Shown: positions 36,321 through 45,599, counted from the stretch's first letter. The stretch: DNA of 64,000 nt from Saccharibacillus sp. O23 (GCF_002205895.1 NZ_NJDE01000003.1:496001-560000); one strand, 5' to 3'. The notes: generated by a model not told the origin, from the letters alone. Translations and numbers: made by a program.

Positions 36321-37280
36321 TCAGACCAATCTCAGCCACGAAGAAGCCCGTTCGGCAAAAGAACCGGAGCGCGCATAGCCGTAGTCCAACAACCGTCCGG
36401 CTGCTTGAAAACTTTTCTCCCGGCTTTCCGCGCCCATGATCACGACGATCAGACGCTGTCCGTCCCGCTGCGCGGTTCCGGCTACCGAATACCCTTCGTC
36501 GTCCGAACCGTAAGCTTTAAGACCGTCCATTCCCCGATAAGAGTAAGGTCCGGAGAACTCCGGCAGCATCGCGTTCTTGTTCATCAGATAAATGCCTCGC
36601 GAGCTGATCTCCGTCTGCGTCACCGAAGACATCCGCAGCACTTCGGGATGAGCGTCGATCAGTTCCCGGCACATGATCGCGGCGTCTTTGGCGGTCATCC
36701 GGCTGCCCGGTTTGACTTTATCGGAATCCGCTTTCGGCGCTTCCGGCACTTCTTCGGACAACTGCGGCATGAATTGGGTCGAAGCCGACAAGCCGATCCG
36801 ACGCGCTTTCTCGTTCATCATCCACGCGAACGAAGCTTCCGATCCGCCGGCGTAACGAGCCAGCGCCTGCTCCGCCTGCACGGAAGAAGAGACCGTCACG
36901 CCCATAAACAGTTCGTTCAGCGGGATCTGATCATCGGCACGGAAAGGAATCCCTTCCCGTTCGCTTCGATCGCGATGTCGAGCCGCCTGAACCGCTTTCG
37001 GCTTCTCGTCTCCGCCGATGCGGACCGAATCTTCCCAATCGACCCGCCCTCCGCGTACGGCATCGAGCACCAGCCATTCCGTCATGAGCTGCGTCATGCC
37101 CGAAGCGGGCAGCACCCGGTCGCCTTCTGCCTGCCACAATACTTCTCCCGTCCGCGCATCGATCAGAACGGCGGCCGCCGCTTCGACTTTTGGACGCCCG
37201 GCCAGCAGCTGCTGAGGAATCAGCAGCAGCATGACCGCCAACGCGATCAATATTCCTTTTTTCCATAAGCCCCCGTTCAT
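36321..37280 (-). CDS. DacA/DacF-like (S11) protein lacking catalytic residues
   Basis: A 319-aa exported protein with signal segment ILIALAVMLLLIPQQLLA and the fold-level pattern of D-Ala-D-Ala carboxypeptidases (AVLIDARTGEVLW, MTEWLVLDA, MMNEKARRIGL, DEGYSVAGTA). All three active-site motifs are altered. SxxK reads SGMTQ at 60-64 (no Lys), SxN reads SSSVQ at 131-135 (no Asn), and KTG reads KAY at 255-257. It is probably a pseudo-peptidase binding or regulating cell wall rather than cutting it. Start ATG at 37280 follows GGGAGCGGATCGAATC. No frameshift is present, so it is maintained as a gene. Confidence 0.85.
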   Translation of the reverse strand: MNGGLWKKGILIALAVMLLLIPQQLLAGRPKVEAAAAVLIDARTGEVLWQAEGDRVLPASGMTQLMTEWLVLDAVRGGRVDWEDSVRIGGDEKPKAVQAARHRDRSEREGIPFRADDQIPLNELFMGVTVSSSVQAEQALARYAGGSEASFAWMMNEKARRIGLSASTQFMPQLSEEVPEAPKADSDKVKPGSRMTAKDAAIMCRELIDAHPEVLRMSSVTQTEISSRGIYLMNKNAMLPEFSGPYSYRGMDGLKAYGSDDEGYSVAGTAQRDGQRLIVVIMGAESREKSFQAAGRLLDYGYARSGSFAERASSWLRLV

Positions 37281-37464
37281 GATTCGATCCGCTCCCTTCG
37301 TTATAGATATAGACGTACGATAACGTCTTTTAGTATGCAAAAAAGTGAAATTTTTTTAACCTTTTTTTGCGAATTCCGTTTCATGCACCGAAGGGCTTAC
37401 CGAAATGTAACCTTTTAAGCCGCCATGTGCACCATAAGAAGAACGATATCGTTTCGCGGCGCGC

Positions 37465-37503
37465 AAAAAAGCCGAGATTCGAACGCAGGGTTCGAATCTC
37501 GGC
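37465..37503 (-). terminator. Intrinsic terminator of the opp operon
   Basis: GCCGAGATTCGAAC and GTTCGAATCTCGGC pair perfectly, with TTTTTT following on the minus strand, 33 bases past oppF. Confidence 0.92.
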
Positions 37504-37535
37504 CGATGGTCTCGAAAGACAGCCGCAAAACAAAA

Positions 37536-38546
37536 TTAAGCGAAGTGGCAGGCTACGAAATGCTCGTTGCCCATATCGCGGTATTCCGGCACCTGCTGCT
37601 TGCAAATATCCGAAGCCATCGGGCAGCGGGTATGGAACTTGCAGCCGGACGGCGGATTCGCCGGGCTCGGAATATCGCCCTGAAGCACGATGCGTTCGCG
37701 CTTGAGCGTCGGGTCCGGAACCGGAATCGCCGACATCAACGCTTTGGTATAAGGATGCAGCGGATTGCTGAACAGTTCGTCCGTCGGAGCCATCTCCATC
37801 ATCGTGCCCAGATACATGACGCCTACCCGGTTGCACAAATGCTCGACTACGCTGAGGTCGTGAGAGATGAACAGATACGTGAGCTGTTTCTCGCGCTGCA
37901 AATCGCTCATGAGATTGATGATCTGCGCTTGGATCGAAACGTCGAGCGCGGATACCGGTTCGTCGGCGACGATGAACTCCGGCTGCATGATCAGCGCGCG
38001 GGCGATCCCGATCCGCTGACGCTGGCCGCCGGAAAATTCGTGCGGGAACCGATCGTAATGGTAATCGGCCAAGCCGCAAATTTTCATCGTTTCGATGACG
38101 CGGTCTTTGAGCTCTTTGCGGCTGACGAGACCGTGGTCGAGCAGCGCTTCGCCGATCGCTTCGCCGACCTTGATCCGCGGATTCAGCGAGCTGAACGGAT
38201 CTTGGAACACGATCTGCATCTTGGTGCGCATCTTGCGCAGTTCGTTTTTGGACAGTTCGTGCAGGTCTTTTCCGTCAAAATGAACCGTTCCGTCCGTTTT
38301 GTCGTTCAGACGAAGCAGGGTGCGGCCGATCGTGCTTTTGCCGCAGCCCGATTCGCCGACCAGACCGAACGATTCGCCTCGGTTGATGGTGAACGAGACG
38401 CCGTCTACCGCTCGAACGTCGCCGACGCGACGTTGGAACACGCCGCCGGTAATCGGAAAATATTTTTTCAGATTTTCGACTTGAACGAGGGGTTCGCCTT
38501 TTCCGCTTCCGCGTGTTTTGTCCAATTGGACTGCCGATTCGCTCAT
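37536..38546 (-). CDS. oppF: Oligopeptide ABC transporter ATP-binding protein OppF
   Basis: A 336-aa cytosolic ATPase: Walker [16 protein letters not shown], signature [14 protein letters not shown], Walker [13 protein letters not shown], and a C-terminal oligopeptide domain with a possible iron-sulfur Cys set ([14 protein letters not shown]). It pairs with OppD to power peptide uptake. Its start overlaps the oppD stop by four bases. Confidence 0.95.
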   Translation of the reverse strand: MSESAVQLDKTRGSGKGEPLVQVENLKKYFPITGGVFQRRVGDVRAVDGVSFTINRGESFGLVGESGCGKSTIGRTLLRLNDKTDGTVHFDGKDLHELSKNELRKMRTKMQIVFQDPFSSLNPRIKVGEAIGEALLDHGLVSRKELKDRVIETMKICGLADYHYDRFPHEFSGGQRQRIGIARALIMQPEFIVADEPVSALDVSIQAQIINLMSDLQREKQLTYLFISHDLSVVEHLCNRVGVMYLGTMMEMAPTDELFSNPLHPYTKALMSAIPVPDPTLKRERIVLQGDIPSPANPPSGCKFHTRCPMASDICKQQVPEYRDMGNEHFVACHFA

Positions 38547-39529
38547 TGCGCTTTCCCCTCCTCTTCATACAACCAGCAAGCCGTTTTGTGCCCGTTCTCG
38601 TGCGTGCGCAGAGGCGGCGTTTTGGCTTTGCAGATCTCCATGCAGAATTCGCAGCGATCGTGGAAATGACAGTTGTCGCCTAAGTTTACCGGGTTCGGCA
38701 CCTGCCCCGGGATCGAATACAGACGTTCTTGACGCTGATTGATAACCGGTTTTGCTTTGAGCAGGCCTTGCGTATACGGATGCTTCGGATTGCGGAACAG
38801 TTCCAGCACCGGAGCTTCTTCGATCACTTTGCCCGCGTACATGACGACGACGAAGTCGGCCATCTCGGCCACGACGCCCAGATCGTGCGTGATCATCATG
38901 ATCGCGGTATTGAGCTTGCCTTTGATATCGCGCATCAAGTCGAGAATCTGAGCTTGAATCGTCACGTCGAGCGCCGTCGTCGGTTCGTCGGCGATCAGAA
39001 GTTTGGGGTTGCAGCTCAGCGCGATCGCGATCATGATCCGCTGACGCATGCCGCCGCTCAGTTCGTGCGGATACGAATCGAAGATTTTCTCCGGACGGGG
39101 AATGCCGACCATCGTAATCAATTCGATCGCGCGCGCTTTGGCTTCCTTCTGCGACATGCCCAGATGATACAGCAGCGGTTCGGTGATCTGCTTGCCGATC
39201 GTGAACACGGGGTTCAAGGAAGACATCGGTTCTTGGAAGATCATCGCGATCTCGTTCCCGCGCAGGCGGCTCATTTCTTTTTTATTGAGTTTCAGCAGGT
39301 CTTTGCCTTCGAAAAAGATCTCCCCGCCCACGATTTTGCCCGGAGGAGATTCGATCAACTGCATCAACGACATGGCCGTTACGCTTTTGCCGCAGCCCGA
39401 TTCGCCGACGACGCACAGCGTTTCGCCTTCGCGGATGGAAAAGCTGACATCGTTCACGGCTTTAACGGTACCCGCAGACGTTTTAAAATGGGTCTCGAGG
39501 TTTCGGAATTCGACTAATTCTTTTGCCAT
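38543..39529 (-). CDS. oppD: Oligopeptide ABC transporter ATP-binding protein OppD
   Basis: A 328-aa ATPase: Walker [15 protein letters not shown], signature SGGMRQRIMIAIAL, Walker B LLIADEPTTALD, and a C-terminal Cys set (CHFHDRCEFCMEIC) typical of OppD/F. It begins 43 bases after oppC and overlaps oppF. Confidence 0.95.
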   Translation of the reverse strand: MAKELVEFRNLETHFKTSAGTVKAVNDVSFSIREGETLCVVGESGCGKSVTAMSLMQLIESPPGKIVGGEIFFEGKDLLKLNKKEMSRLRGNEIAMIFQEPMSSLNPVFTIGKQITEPLLYHLGMSQKEAKARAIELITMVGIPRPEKIFDSYPHELSGGMRQRIMIAIALSCNPKLLIADEPTTALDVTIQAQILDLMRDIKGKLNTAIMMITHDLGVVAEMADFVVVMYAGKVIEEAPVLELFRNPKHPYTQGLLKAKPVINQRQERLYSIPGQVPNPVNLGDNCHFHDRCEFCMEICKAKTPPLRTHENGHKTACWLYEEEGKAQ

Positions 39530-39572
39530 TTCGTCTCTCCTACTTCTTCAGTATTGGCTTCGCTTTGCCGTC

Positions 39573-40508
39573 TTATCGGTTCTTCATCTTCGGATCGAGC
39601 GCATCGCGCAATCCGTCGCCGATCAGGTTGATCGCCGTTACGGTAATGAGGATACACATGCCCGGCGGAATCCAGATCCACGGACGTTTACGGAAATCGA
39701 TCAAGTTGTTGGCCGCGTTGATCATGTTGCCCCAAGACGGAGTCGGAGGTACGACGCCCAGTCCGAGGAAGCTGAGCGCCGACTCGGTCAGGATAGCCCC
39801 GGCTACGCCAAGAGTCGCGGATACGATAATGATCGGAATGGTATTCGGCATCAAGTGACGGAAAATTTTGCGGTTATCGCGCAGGCCGAGCGCTTCGGTC
39901 GCCTGCATGAATTCCTGCTCGCGCAGCGTCAGGATCTGGCTTCGCACGAGACGCGCCAATCCGACCCAACCCAAGATCCCGATAATGAGCATCAGGAAGT
40001 AAATCCGTTTGTCCGGCGTGACTTTCAAGTCGGACAAGATCGCGCCCAGCGTGATCAAGATCGGCAGGGTAGGCAGCGCCAGAAAGATATCGGCGATCCG
40101 CATGATGATCGTGTCGGCATAACGGCGATAGAAACCGGCTACCGCGCCGAGCGTCGCGCCGATCACGACGGAGATCGCGGTCGCGACCAGACCGACGGTC
40201 AGCGAGATTCGGCCAGCCAACATCACGCGCAGCATGATATCGCGTCCGAGTTTATCGGTTCCGAGCCAATGAAGCGAGCCCGGAGGAACGTTTTTATTTT
40301 TGACGTCCGTTTCGTTAAGCGTGTACGGCGAGAAATAAGGTCCTATAAAACAAATAAGAAACATGATGACCAAAATGATCAAGCCGATCAAAGCCAAACG
40401 GTTTTTGGTGAAGCGGCGAACCGCGATTTTCCACGGCGATTCGGTTTTGACGATCTTGAGCTGCTCCTGAAGCTGCTCGGTTCGGTTTTCCGACTGTTCC
40501 ACGTTCAA
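39573..40508 (-). CDS. oppC: Oligopeptide ABC transporter permease OppC
   Basis: A 311-aa permease with a cytoplasmic N-terminal stretch, six membrane helices and the EAA-type loop LVRSQILTLREQEFMQATEALG. LGTDKLGRDIMLRVMLAGRISL is the classical OppC/DppC block. It begins 7 bases after the oppB stop. Confidence 0.95.
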   Translation of the reverse strand: MNVEQSENRTEQLQEQLKIVKTESPWKIAVRRFTKNRLALIGLIILVIMFLICFIGPYFSPYTLNETDVKNKNVPPGSLHWLGTDKLGRDIMLRVMLAGRISLTVGLVATAISVVIGATLGAVAGFYRRYADTIIMRIADIFLALPTLPILITLGAILSDLKVTPDKRIYFLMLIIGILGWVGLARLVRSQILTLREQEFMQATEALGLRDNRKIFRHLMPNTIPIIIVSATLGVAGAILTESALSFLGLGVVPPTPSWGNMINAANNLIDFRKRPWIWIPPGMCILITVTAINLIGDGLRDALDPKMKNR

Positions 40509-40515
40509 TCTCCTC

Positions 40516-41478
40516 CTACTTTAGGCGAATTCTCGGGTCTGCAACCCCGTACAAGATATCGGACAACAGATTGCCGAGAAGCGTCAGAACCGCCAGGAAC
40601 ATCGTAAATCCGAGCATCAGCGGATAATCGCGCATGTTCAGGGACGCCAGATAGATTTGACCGATACCCGGCCAAGCGAAGACGCGTTCGAGAATCATGG
40701 CGCCGCCGAACAAACCGGGAAGTTCGAAACCGAGCAGCGTGATCGCCGGAAGAAGCGCGTTACGGAAAGCGTGTTTGAAGATAACCGTACGTTCTTTGAG
40801 GCCTTTGGCGCGCGCGGTACGAATGTAATCTTGACGGATGACTTCCAGCATGCCTGTCCGGAAATAACGAGTCAGACCGCCGATCGTCAGAACCGTCATT
40901 ACGCTTACGGGCAGGATCATATGGCTCGCGACGTCCTTGATATAAGCGAAGCCGCTTGCGTTTAACCCGGCCGAGGTCATCCCTCCGGTCGGGAACAATT
41001 TCAAATCGAGTGCGAAATATTTGATGGCGAGCAGCCCGATGAAGAACGAAGGCAGCGACATCAACAGGAAGACCAGCAAGGTCACGACTTTATCGAAGAA
41101 CGAATACTGGAATTGCGCAGAGAATACGCCTACGAAAGCGGCGATCGTCCAGCTCAGAATCAAAGTAACGATTGCGATGGCAAACGAGTTCCAAACGTAA
41201 GTACTGATGACTTCGGTAACCGGCATCTTATGCTGGAACGAGTCGCCCAGGTTACCGGTTAACATATTTTTGGCCCAAATGAAATACTGTTGAACGGGCG
41301 GCTTGTCGAGACCGTAAATCGCTCGAAGTTGATCCGCGCGCTCTGCCGTCATGTTCGGATTCTGGGATGCGGTGATATAATCTCCCGGAACCATTTGTGA
41401 AATGGCAAAAACAATGATCGAAATACCGATCAAAGTCGGGATCATCTGCAGCAGCCGCCGGATGATATACTGACTCAT
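40516..41478 (-). CDS. oppB: Oligopeptide ABC transporter permease OppB
   Basis: A 320-aa permease: MSQYIIRRLLQMIPTLIGIS start, six membrane helices and the EAA loop MLEVIRQDYIRTARAKGLKE, ending DPRIRLK. ATG at 41478 is chosen after GGAGGAGACGTGCAA. A hairpin separates it from oppA. Confidence 0.95.
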   Translation of the reverse strand: MSQYIIRRLLQMIPTLIGISIIVFAISQMVPGDYITASQNPNMTAERADQLRAIYGLDKPPVQQYFIWAKNMLTGNLGDSFQHKMPVTEVISTYVWNSFAIAIVTLILSWTIAAFVGVFSAQFQYSFFDKVVTLLVFLLMSLPSFFIGLLAIKYFALDLKLFPTGGMTSAGLNASGFAYIKDVASHMILPVSVMTVLTIGGLTRYFRTGMLEVIRQDYIRTARAKGLKERTVIFKHAFRNALLPAITLLGFELPGLFGGAMILERVFAWPGIGQIYLASLNMRDYPLMLGFTMFLAVLTLLGNLLSDILYGVADPRIRLK

Positions 41479-41507
41479 TTGCACGTCTCCTCCTGACAAT
41501 ATAAATC

Positions 41508-41539
41508 GATATGCCCAGCTCTCGCGAGCTGAGCATATC
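41508..41539 (-). promoter_or_regulatory. Stable hairpin between oppA and oppB
   Basis: GATATGCTCAGCT and AGCTGGGCATATC form a 13-base stem with one G-T pair around a CGCGAG loop. No proper T-run follows, so it more likely protects the oppA mRNA 3' end or causes partial termination, giving more binding protein than permease. Confidence 0.65.
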
Positions 41540-41568
41540 GGATGACCAATTCTTATTTCCGAAAGCTG

Positions 41569-43341
41569 TTATTGTGCGATTTCGACTTGGTGCAGGCTGT
41601 TGTAGTACTCTTTGTACGGGGTAATATCCCAGCCGTCGAGTCTGCCGTTGATCGCCAGCATGTTCGTTCTTTGGTACATCAGAATTTCAGGAGCGTCGGC
41701 ATTGATTTGTTGGTAAGCTTTCGCGTAAATTTCTTTACGTTTGTTCAGATCCAACTCTTTTTTGCCTTCCGCGTACAGTTTGTCGACATCCGGATTCGAG
41801 TAGCCCGAGTTGTTTTGCGCGCCGTCCGTGATGTACACGGTCGTATCCGGGTCAGGAGTCAGGCCCCATGCGGCGAAGAACATTTCGTAGTCGCCTTTGT
41901 CCTTTTTCTCCATGATGGCGTTGAAGTCGAGCGTTTCGGTTACGAGCTTGATGCCCAGTTCTTGATAGTTTTCGGTCATGATCGGGATCAGAGCGTCGAC
42001 AACCGGGTTCTCTGCCGTAGCGGAGAAGTTGATTTCGAATTTCTTGCCGTCTTTTTCGCGAATGCCGTCGGAGCCGACTTTCCAGCCTGCTTCGTCAAGC
42101 AGCTGTTTCGCTTTTTCCGGATCGTAGTCGTACGTGTTGATCTTGTCGGCCGTGTAAGCCCACGATACGTCGGATTGCGGGATGTTGATGACTTCGGCGT
42201 AAGGACCGTAAGCCGCATCCACGACTTCGGCGCGGTTCAGGCCGTAAGTCAACGCTTGGCGAACCTTCACGTCGGTGAACAGCGGGTTCTTGTTGTTCAT
42301 CGCGACATAACCGTAACCGTTGTTTTTCAGAACGTCGACGTCCAGGAAGCCCATGCTCTTCAGCTCTTCGACGTTGTCTTCGTTAACGGTGATGTTGTCG
42401 AGATCCGTTTCGCCGGATTGCAGCATCGCCATGTTCGTCGTATCGGTCGTCGTTTTGAAGATCAGGTTTTTCACTTTGGCAGCGCCGTCGTAGTAGTTTT
42501 CGTTAGCCGTGAGATCGACTTCTTGGCCGGCCGAGTATTTGGTCATCGTGTAAGGACCCGCGCCCATCGGTTTCGTGTTCAGCTCTTTTACGCTGGTCAG
42601 GTCGCCTTGCTTGTAACCTTTGCCGTAGTAAGCTTCGGAAAGCGGAGCAATGCCGCCCAGATTGACTTGAGTCATCGCGTCATAGTCGCTAACGGTTACC
42701 GATACCGTTTTGTCGTCGACGACTTTGATGCCGGAAATGTCTTTAGCCGTGCCTTTATTGTATTCGCTCGCGCCTACGACGTTCCAGCTAAGCGGGTCGG
42801 ATTGACCGTCGTAGCTCGAATCCATGTAGAGTTTCATCGTGAACAGGTAATCGCTGGCTTTGACCGGCGTACCGTCGCTGAATTTCGCGTCGTCGCGGAT
42901 ATGGAAGGTGTAAGTTTTGTTGTCTTCCGATACGTCGATTTTGTCCGCCATATCGTTTTCGTAAGTACCGTCGCCTTTGACTTTGATCAAGGACGGGAAG
43001 ATGACGCCGTCGATTGCCACGTCATACGACGTTTGGTGGAACAGCGGGTTGAATACGCCCTGCGGCGCAGTCGTACCGATGATCGCGGAGTCGGTGCGTG
43101 CCGTAGCCGCCGCCGGGTTGGCGCTCATGTCCGTTGCTTCGGTCAGGCCGATTGCATCGCCTTCCGCAGCCGGTTCTTCTTCTGTAGCTGCAGGTTCTTC
43201 GGTAGTCGTGTTATCCGTCGTAGCTGTTTCCGTAGGTGTTGTGGTATCGGTCTTTGCGGTATCGTCTCCGCCGCCGCAAGCAGCCAGGATCGAACCGAAA
43301 GCCATCAACGTCACCAACATCAAAGATAATCTCTTTTTCAT
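41569..43341 (-). CDS. oppA: Oligopeptide-binding lipoprotein OppA
   Basis: A 590-aa extracellular solute-binding protein (SBP family 5). Lipobox SILAAC with lipidated Cys22, then a Thr/Glu-rich linker (about 25-60), and the binding fold with DYLFTMKLYMD, VRQALTYGLNR and WGLTPDPDTT. It captures peptides for OppBCDF. GATAGGGGGATCTAA precedes the ATG. It is first in the operon, behind a structured leader of about 250 bases. Confidence 0.95.
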   Translation of the reverse strand: MKKRLSLMLVTLMAFGSILAACGGGDDTAKTDTTTPTETATTDNTTTEEPAATEEEPAAEGDAIGLTEATDMSANPAAATARTDSAIIGTTAPQGVFNPLFHQTSYDVAIDGVIFPSLIKVKGDGTYENDMADKIDVSEDNKTYTFHIRDDAKFSDGTPVKASDYLFTMKLYMDSSYDGQSDPLSWNVVGASEYNKGTAKDISGIKVVDDKTVSVTVSDYDAMTQVNLGGIAPLSEAYYGKGYKQGDLTSVKELNTKPMGAGPYTMTKYSAGQEVDLTANENYYDGAAKVKNLIFKTTTDTTNMAMLQSGETDLDNITVNEDNVEELKSMGFLDVDVLKNNGYGYVAMNNKNPLFTDVKVRQALTYGLNRAEVVDAAYGPYAEVINIPQSDVSWAYTADKINTYDYDPEKAKQLLDEAGWKVGSDGIREKDGKKFEINFSATAENPVVDALIPIMTENYQELGIKLVTETLDFNAIMEKKDKGDYEMFFAAWGLTPDPDTTVYITDGAQNNSGYSNPDVDKLYAEGKKELDLNKRKEIYAKAYQQINADAPEILMYQRTNMLAINGRLDGWDITPYKEYYNSLHQVEIAQ

Positions 43342-43596
43342 TTAGATCCCCCTATCGAGTATTTAAAACTGAAAAAGCTATAAAAATAATCGGAAATCAC
43401 CGAAGCGACCCTGACTATTTTAAAACAACCCTTGCCGACGGACGACAAACTTCCGACAAATGCGGCTCCGCAAAGCCTGAATGAAGATGTATAAACGCAT
43501 TTGCCGACCAAGCATTTAACCTTTGGTCGATTCAAAGCCGCGCAGTGTCTTACATTAAAGCGTCGGCTTAATGAACCAGCGGTAAATTTAATGTCA
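43342..43596 (-). promoter_or_regulatory. Long structured 5' leader of the opp operon
   Basis: From the predicted start near 43590 to the oppA ATG there are about 250 bases with no frame of note. On the minus strand GCAAATGCG and CGCATTTGT pair around a nested GGCT-TTGCGG-AGCC hairpin. It may carry post-transcriptional control; no known riboswitch was recognised. Confidence 0.45.
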
Positions 43597-43625
43597 ATAA
43601 TACGTGTAAATTATATTCACGTCAA
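43597..43625 (-). promoter_or_regulatory. opp operon promoter
   Basis: Minus strand: TTGACG (43620-43625), 17-base spacer, TATTAT (43597-43602). The surroundings are strongly AT-rich. The remaining 43626-43990 holds only AT-rich sequence with several T-runs; no gene was supported there. Confidence 0.68.
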
Positions 43626-43989
43626 TACCTTTTTTTGAGAAAAAAACGCTTTTTATGATTCATCCGCTTAATAAACGTGTATTTTATATCTTTTTTTTGC
43701 ATAAAAACACGATAATACGTTCAACGGAATACCTTTTCGAAAAAACAAAGATATGTAGATCTCATCCCATGTTAGCATAGATGACAAAAAGCTGCTATAG
43801 TTTGAGTTTTTGAAGCTTGTGCTTCCCGAAAGGGAGTTTTTTTATTCTAGCACATCATTTTCAAAAGAATAGTCTTTTTTGTCACTTCTCGCCGATCGGA
43901 GACCGGGGTTTTTGTTTTCCTTCTATTATAAGAACGTTTTCATATTTGTACAGTCTTTTTTGTTTTTGGGAGTCTTTACTGAAGTATGC

Positions 43990-44026
43990 AAAAAGAGACG
44001 AAGCAACCCGAAGGTCGATCGTCTCT
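43990..44026 (-). terminator. Intrinsic terminator of rpsF-ssb-rpsR
   Basis: AGAGACGA and TCGTCTCT form the base of a hairpin with an inner CGACCTTCGGGTTG stem; TTTTT follows on the minus strand, 14 bases past rpsR. Confidence 0.82.
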
Positions 44027-44039
44027 TGAAATATCGCTC

Positions 44040-44312
44040 TTATTCCGTAGTGTAAGGCAGCAGGGCTACCTGACGGGAACGTTTGATGGCAACAGTCAGC
44101 ATGCGTTGGTATTTCGCGCTTGTGCCTGTTACGCGACGTGGCAAGATTTTGCCGCGCTCGCTGATAAATTTACGGAGCAGGTCCGTATCTTTATAGTCGA
44201 TGTAAGTGATCTTATTTACAGTGAAAAAGCACACTTTACGACGCTTGTTGCGTCCACGACGTCCGCCTTGACGTCTTTCGCCGTCTCCGCCTTCACGTTG
44301 TCTAAAGCTCAT
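44040..44312 (-). CDS. rpsR: 30S ribosomal protein S18
   Basis: A 90-aa S18 with a Gly/Arg-rich N-terminus and the conserved [20 protein letters not shown] and [33 protein letters not shown] precedes the ATG, 21 bases after the ssb stop. It binds 16S rRNA together with S6. Confidence 0.98.
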   Translation of the reverse strand: MSFRQREGGDGERRQGGRRGRNKRRKVCFFTVNKITYIDYKDTDLLRKFISERGKILPRRVTGTSAKYQRMLTVAIKRSRQVALLPYTTE

Positions 44313-44333
44313 ATCATTCAGTCCTTTCTGTTG

Positions 44334-44882
44334 TTAGAATGGCAGGTCGTCATCCGAAATATCGATCGGTCTTCCGTCATCGGAAAAAGGATCCTGATTG
44401 TTGCTGCCGCCTCCGCGAGGAGATTGGCCGCCTCCGCGATTACCGCCTCCGCCGCCACCGTAAGATGGTTCGGGACGATTTCCGCCGTTGCTGCCTCCGC
44501 CGTTGCCGCTTCCGTAAGAAGAAGACGACTCGTCGCGGCCCGATCCGCCGCCGCCATCGCGGTTCGGCGATTCCAGGAAACGGACGTTATCGGCAATAAC
44601 TTCGGTCACGTATACACGCTTGCCTTCGTTATTGTCGTAGTTCCGTACTTGAATACGACCTTCTACCGCCGTCAAGCGTCCCTTACGCAAATAGTTTGCG
44701 CAGGTCTCCGCCAACTGGCGCCAGGTAACGACCGGAATGAAGTCCGCTTCGCGTTCTCCACCCTGACTCGTAAACGGACGGTCGACTGCAATCGTAAACT
44801 GGGTTACGGCAACTCCCGCAGGAGTGTACCGCAGCTCAGGGTCACGTGTCAGCCGGCCGATCAGAATGACTCGGTTCAACAT
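44334..44882 (-). CDS. ssb: Single-stranded DNA-binding protein
   Basis: A 182-aa SSB: OB-fold [21 protein letters not shown] and [18 protein letters not shown], a Gly/Ser/Asn-rich disordered linker (about 108-165), and the acidic tip DISDDDLPF that recruits replication and repair proteins. AAAGGAGGGGATCGAG precedes the ATG. It lies between rpsF and rpsR as in other Bacilli. Confidence 0.98.
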   Translation of the reverse strand: MLNRVILIGRLTRDPELRYTPAGVAVTQFTIAVDRPFTSQGGEREADFIPVVTWRQLAETCANYLRKGRLTAVEGRIQVRNYDNNEGKRVYVTEVIADNVRFLESPNRDGGGGSGRDESSSSYGSGNGGGSNGGNRPEPSYGGGGGGNRGGGQSPRGGGSNNQDPFSDDGRPIDISDDDLPF

Positions 44883-44926
44883 CTCGATCCCCTCCTTTGC
44901 CGATTAAATCTTCCGACTTTATTCGA

Positions 44927-45217
44927 TTACTTCGTAGGTACTGCGGTAATCAGGTAACGAATGACATCGTCAGAAATCTTCATGACGCGTTCGAGTTCGA
45001 AAACGACAGCCGGCTCAGCCGTGAAGTTTGTCAGAACGTAGAATCCGTCACGATGTTTCTTGATCTCATACGCCAGGCGACGTTTACCCATAGCATCGTG
45101 CTTGGTAATTTCGCCGTTACCGTCAGTGATGATGCCCGAGAATCTATTGATCGCGGCGTCTACCGTTTCTTGTTCAACGTCTGGACGAATGATGTACATC
45201 ACTTCATAGTTACGCAT
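44927..45217 (-). CDS. rpsF: 30S ribosomal protein S6
   Basis: A 96-aa S6 beginning MRNYEVMYIIRPDVEQE, with GKRRLAYEIKKHRDGFYVL. The ATG at 45217 stands after GGAGGTGAAACAT; an upstream GTG lies inside that ribosome site. It heads rpsF-ssb-rpsR. Confidence 0.97.
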   Translation of the reverse strand: MRNYEVMYIIRPDVEQETVDAAINRFSGIITDGNGEITKHDAMGKRRLAYEIKKHRDGFYVLTNFTAEPAVVFELERVMKISDDVIRYLITAVPTK

Positions 45218-45225
45218 ATGTTTCA

Positions 45226-45294
45226 CCTCCTCTTGGACTAAGGCCCCTACTCGAAGATAGGAGCAAGGAACGGGCTGTAAGCCCGGACCGTATT
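45226..45294 (-). promoter_or_regulatory. rpsF leader, candidate S6:S18-binding element
   Basis: Between the promoter and the rpsF ribosome site the minus strand has CGGGC-TTACA-GCCCG followed by a second imperfect hairpin, GCTCCTATC-TTCG-AGTAGGGGC. Leaders of this operon commonly bind the S6:S18 complex for feedback. The position fits, but the consensus was not confirmed base by base. Confidence 0.4.
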
Positions 45295-45323
45295 ATTATA
45301 TCAGACTTTGCTTATGCCAGCAA
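45295..45323 (-). promoter_or_regulatory. rpsF operon promoter
   Basis: Minus strand: TTGCTG (45318-45323), 17-base spacer, TATAAT (45295-45300). Confidence 0.72.
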
Positions 45324-45345
45324 CAAGAATTTCCAGCCGCCGAAA

Positions 45346-45369
45346 ACAAAAAAACGACCTGCGGTCGTT
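45346..45369 (-). terminator. Intrinsic terminator after tRNA-Ser
   Basis: AACGACC and GGTCGTT pair closely with a run of seven T following on the minus strand, 17 bases past the tRNA CCA end. Confidence 0.8.
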
Positions 45370-45385
45370 AGTCTGAGTAACAATA

Positions 45386-45476
45386 TGGCGGAGAGGGTGG
45401 GATTCGAACCCACGCACGCTTTGACACGCCTAACTGATTTCGAGTCAGCCCCCTTGGGCCTCTTGGGTACCTCTCC
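45386..45476 (-). tRNA. tRNA-Ser (anticodon CGA)
   Basis: A 91-base class II tRNA on the minus strand. Acceptor GGAGAGG pairs with CCTCTCC, followed by discriminator G and an encoded CCA. The anticodon loop is CTCGAAA inside a CTGA/TCAG stem, a long variable arm is present, and the T arm has GGGTTCGAATCCC. Anticodon CGA reads UCG. It stands alone between rpsF and the unknown gene. Confidence 0.95.
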
Positions 45477-45599
45477 ACAAACAAGTTTCACAACAAGATT
45501 TATTGTATAGCAGGCGAGCCGAAAAATCAAGCGCTTTATCCGATTTCGCAAAAAAAATTTCGATCTTTCAAAAAGGACGGTTTATCGGCGGTACGGCAA

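Noticed and set aside
43817-44029. A 70-codon Phe/Ser-rich plus-strand frame between oppA and rpsR
   Set aside because: Composition reflects AT-rich T-runs; no start signal; it runs into the rpsR terminator.
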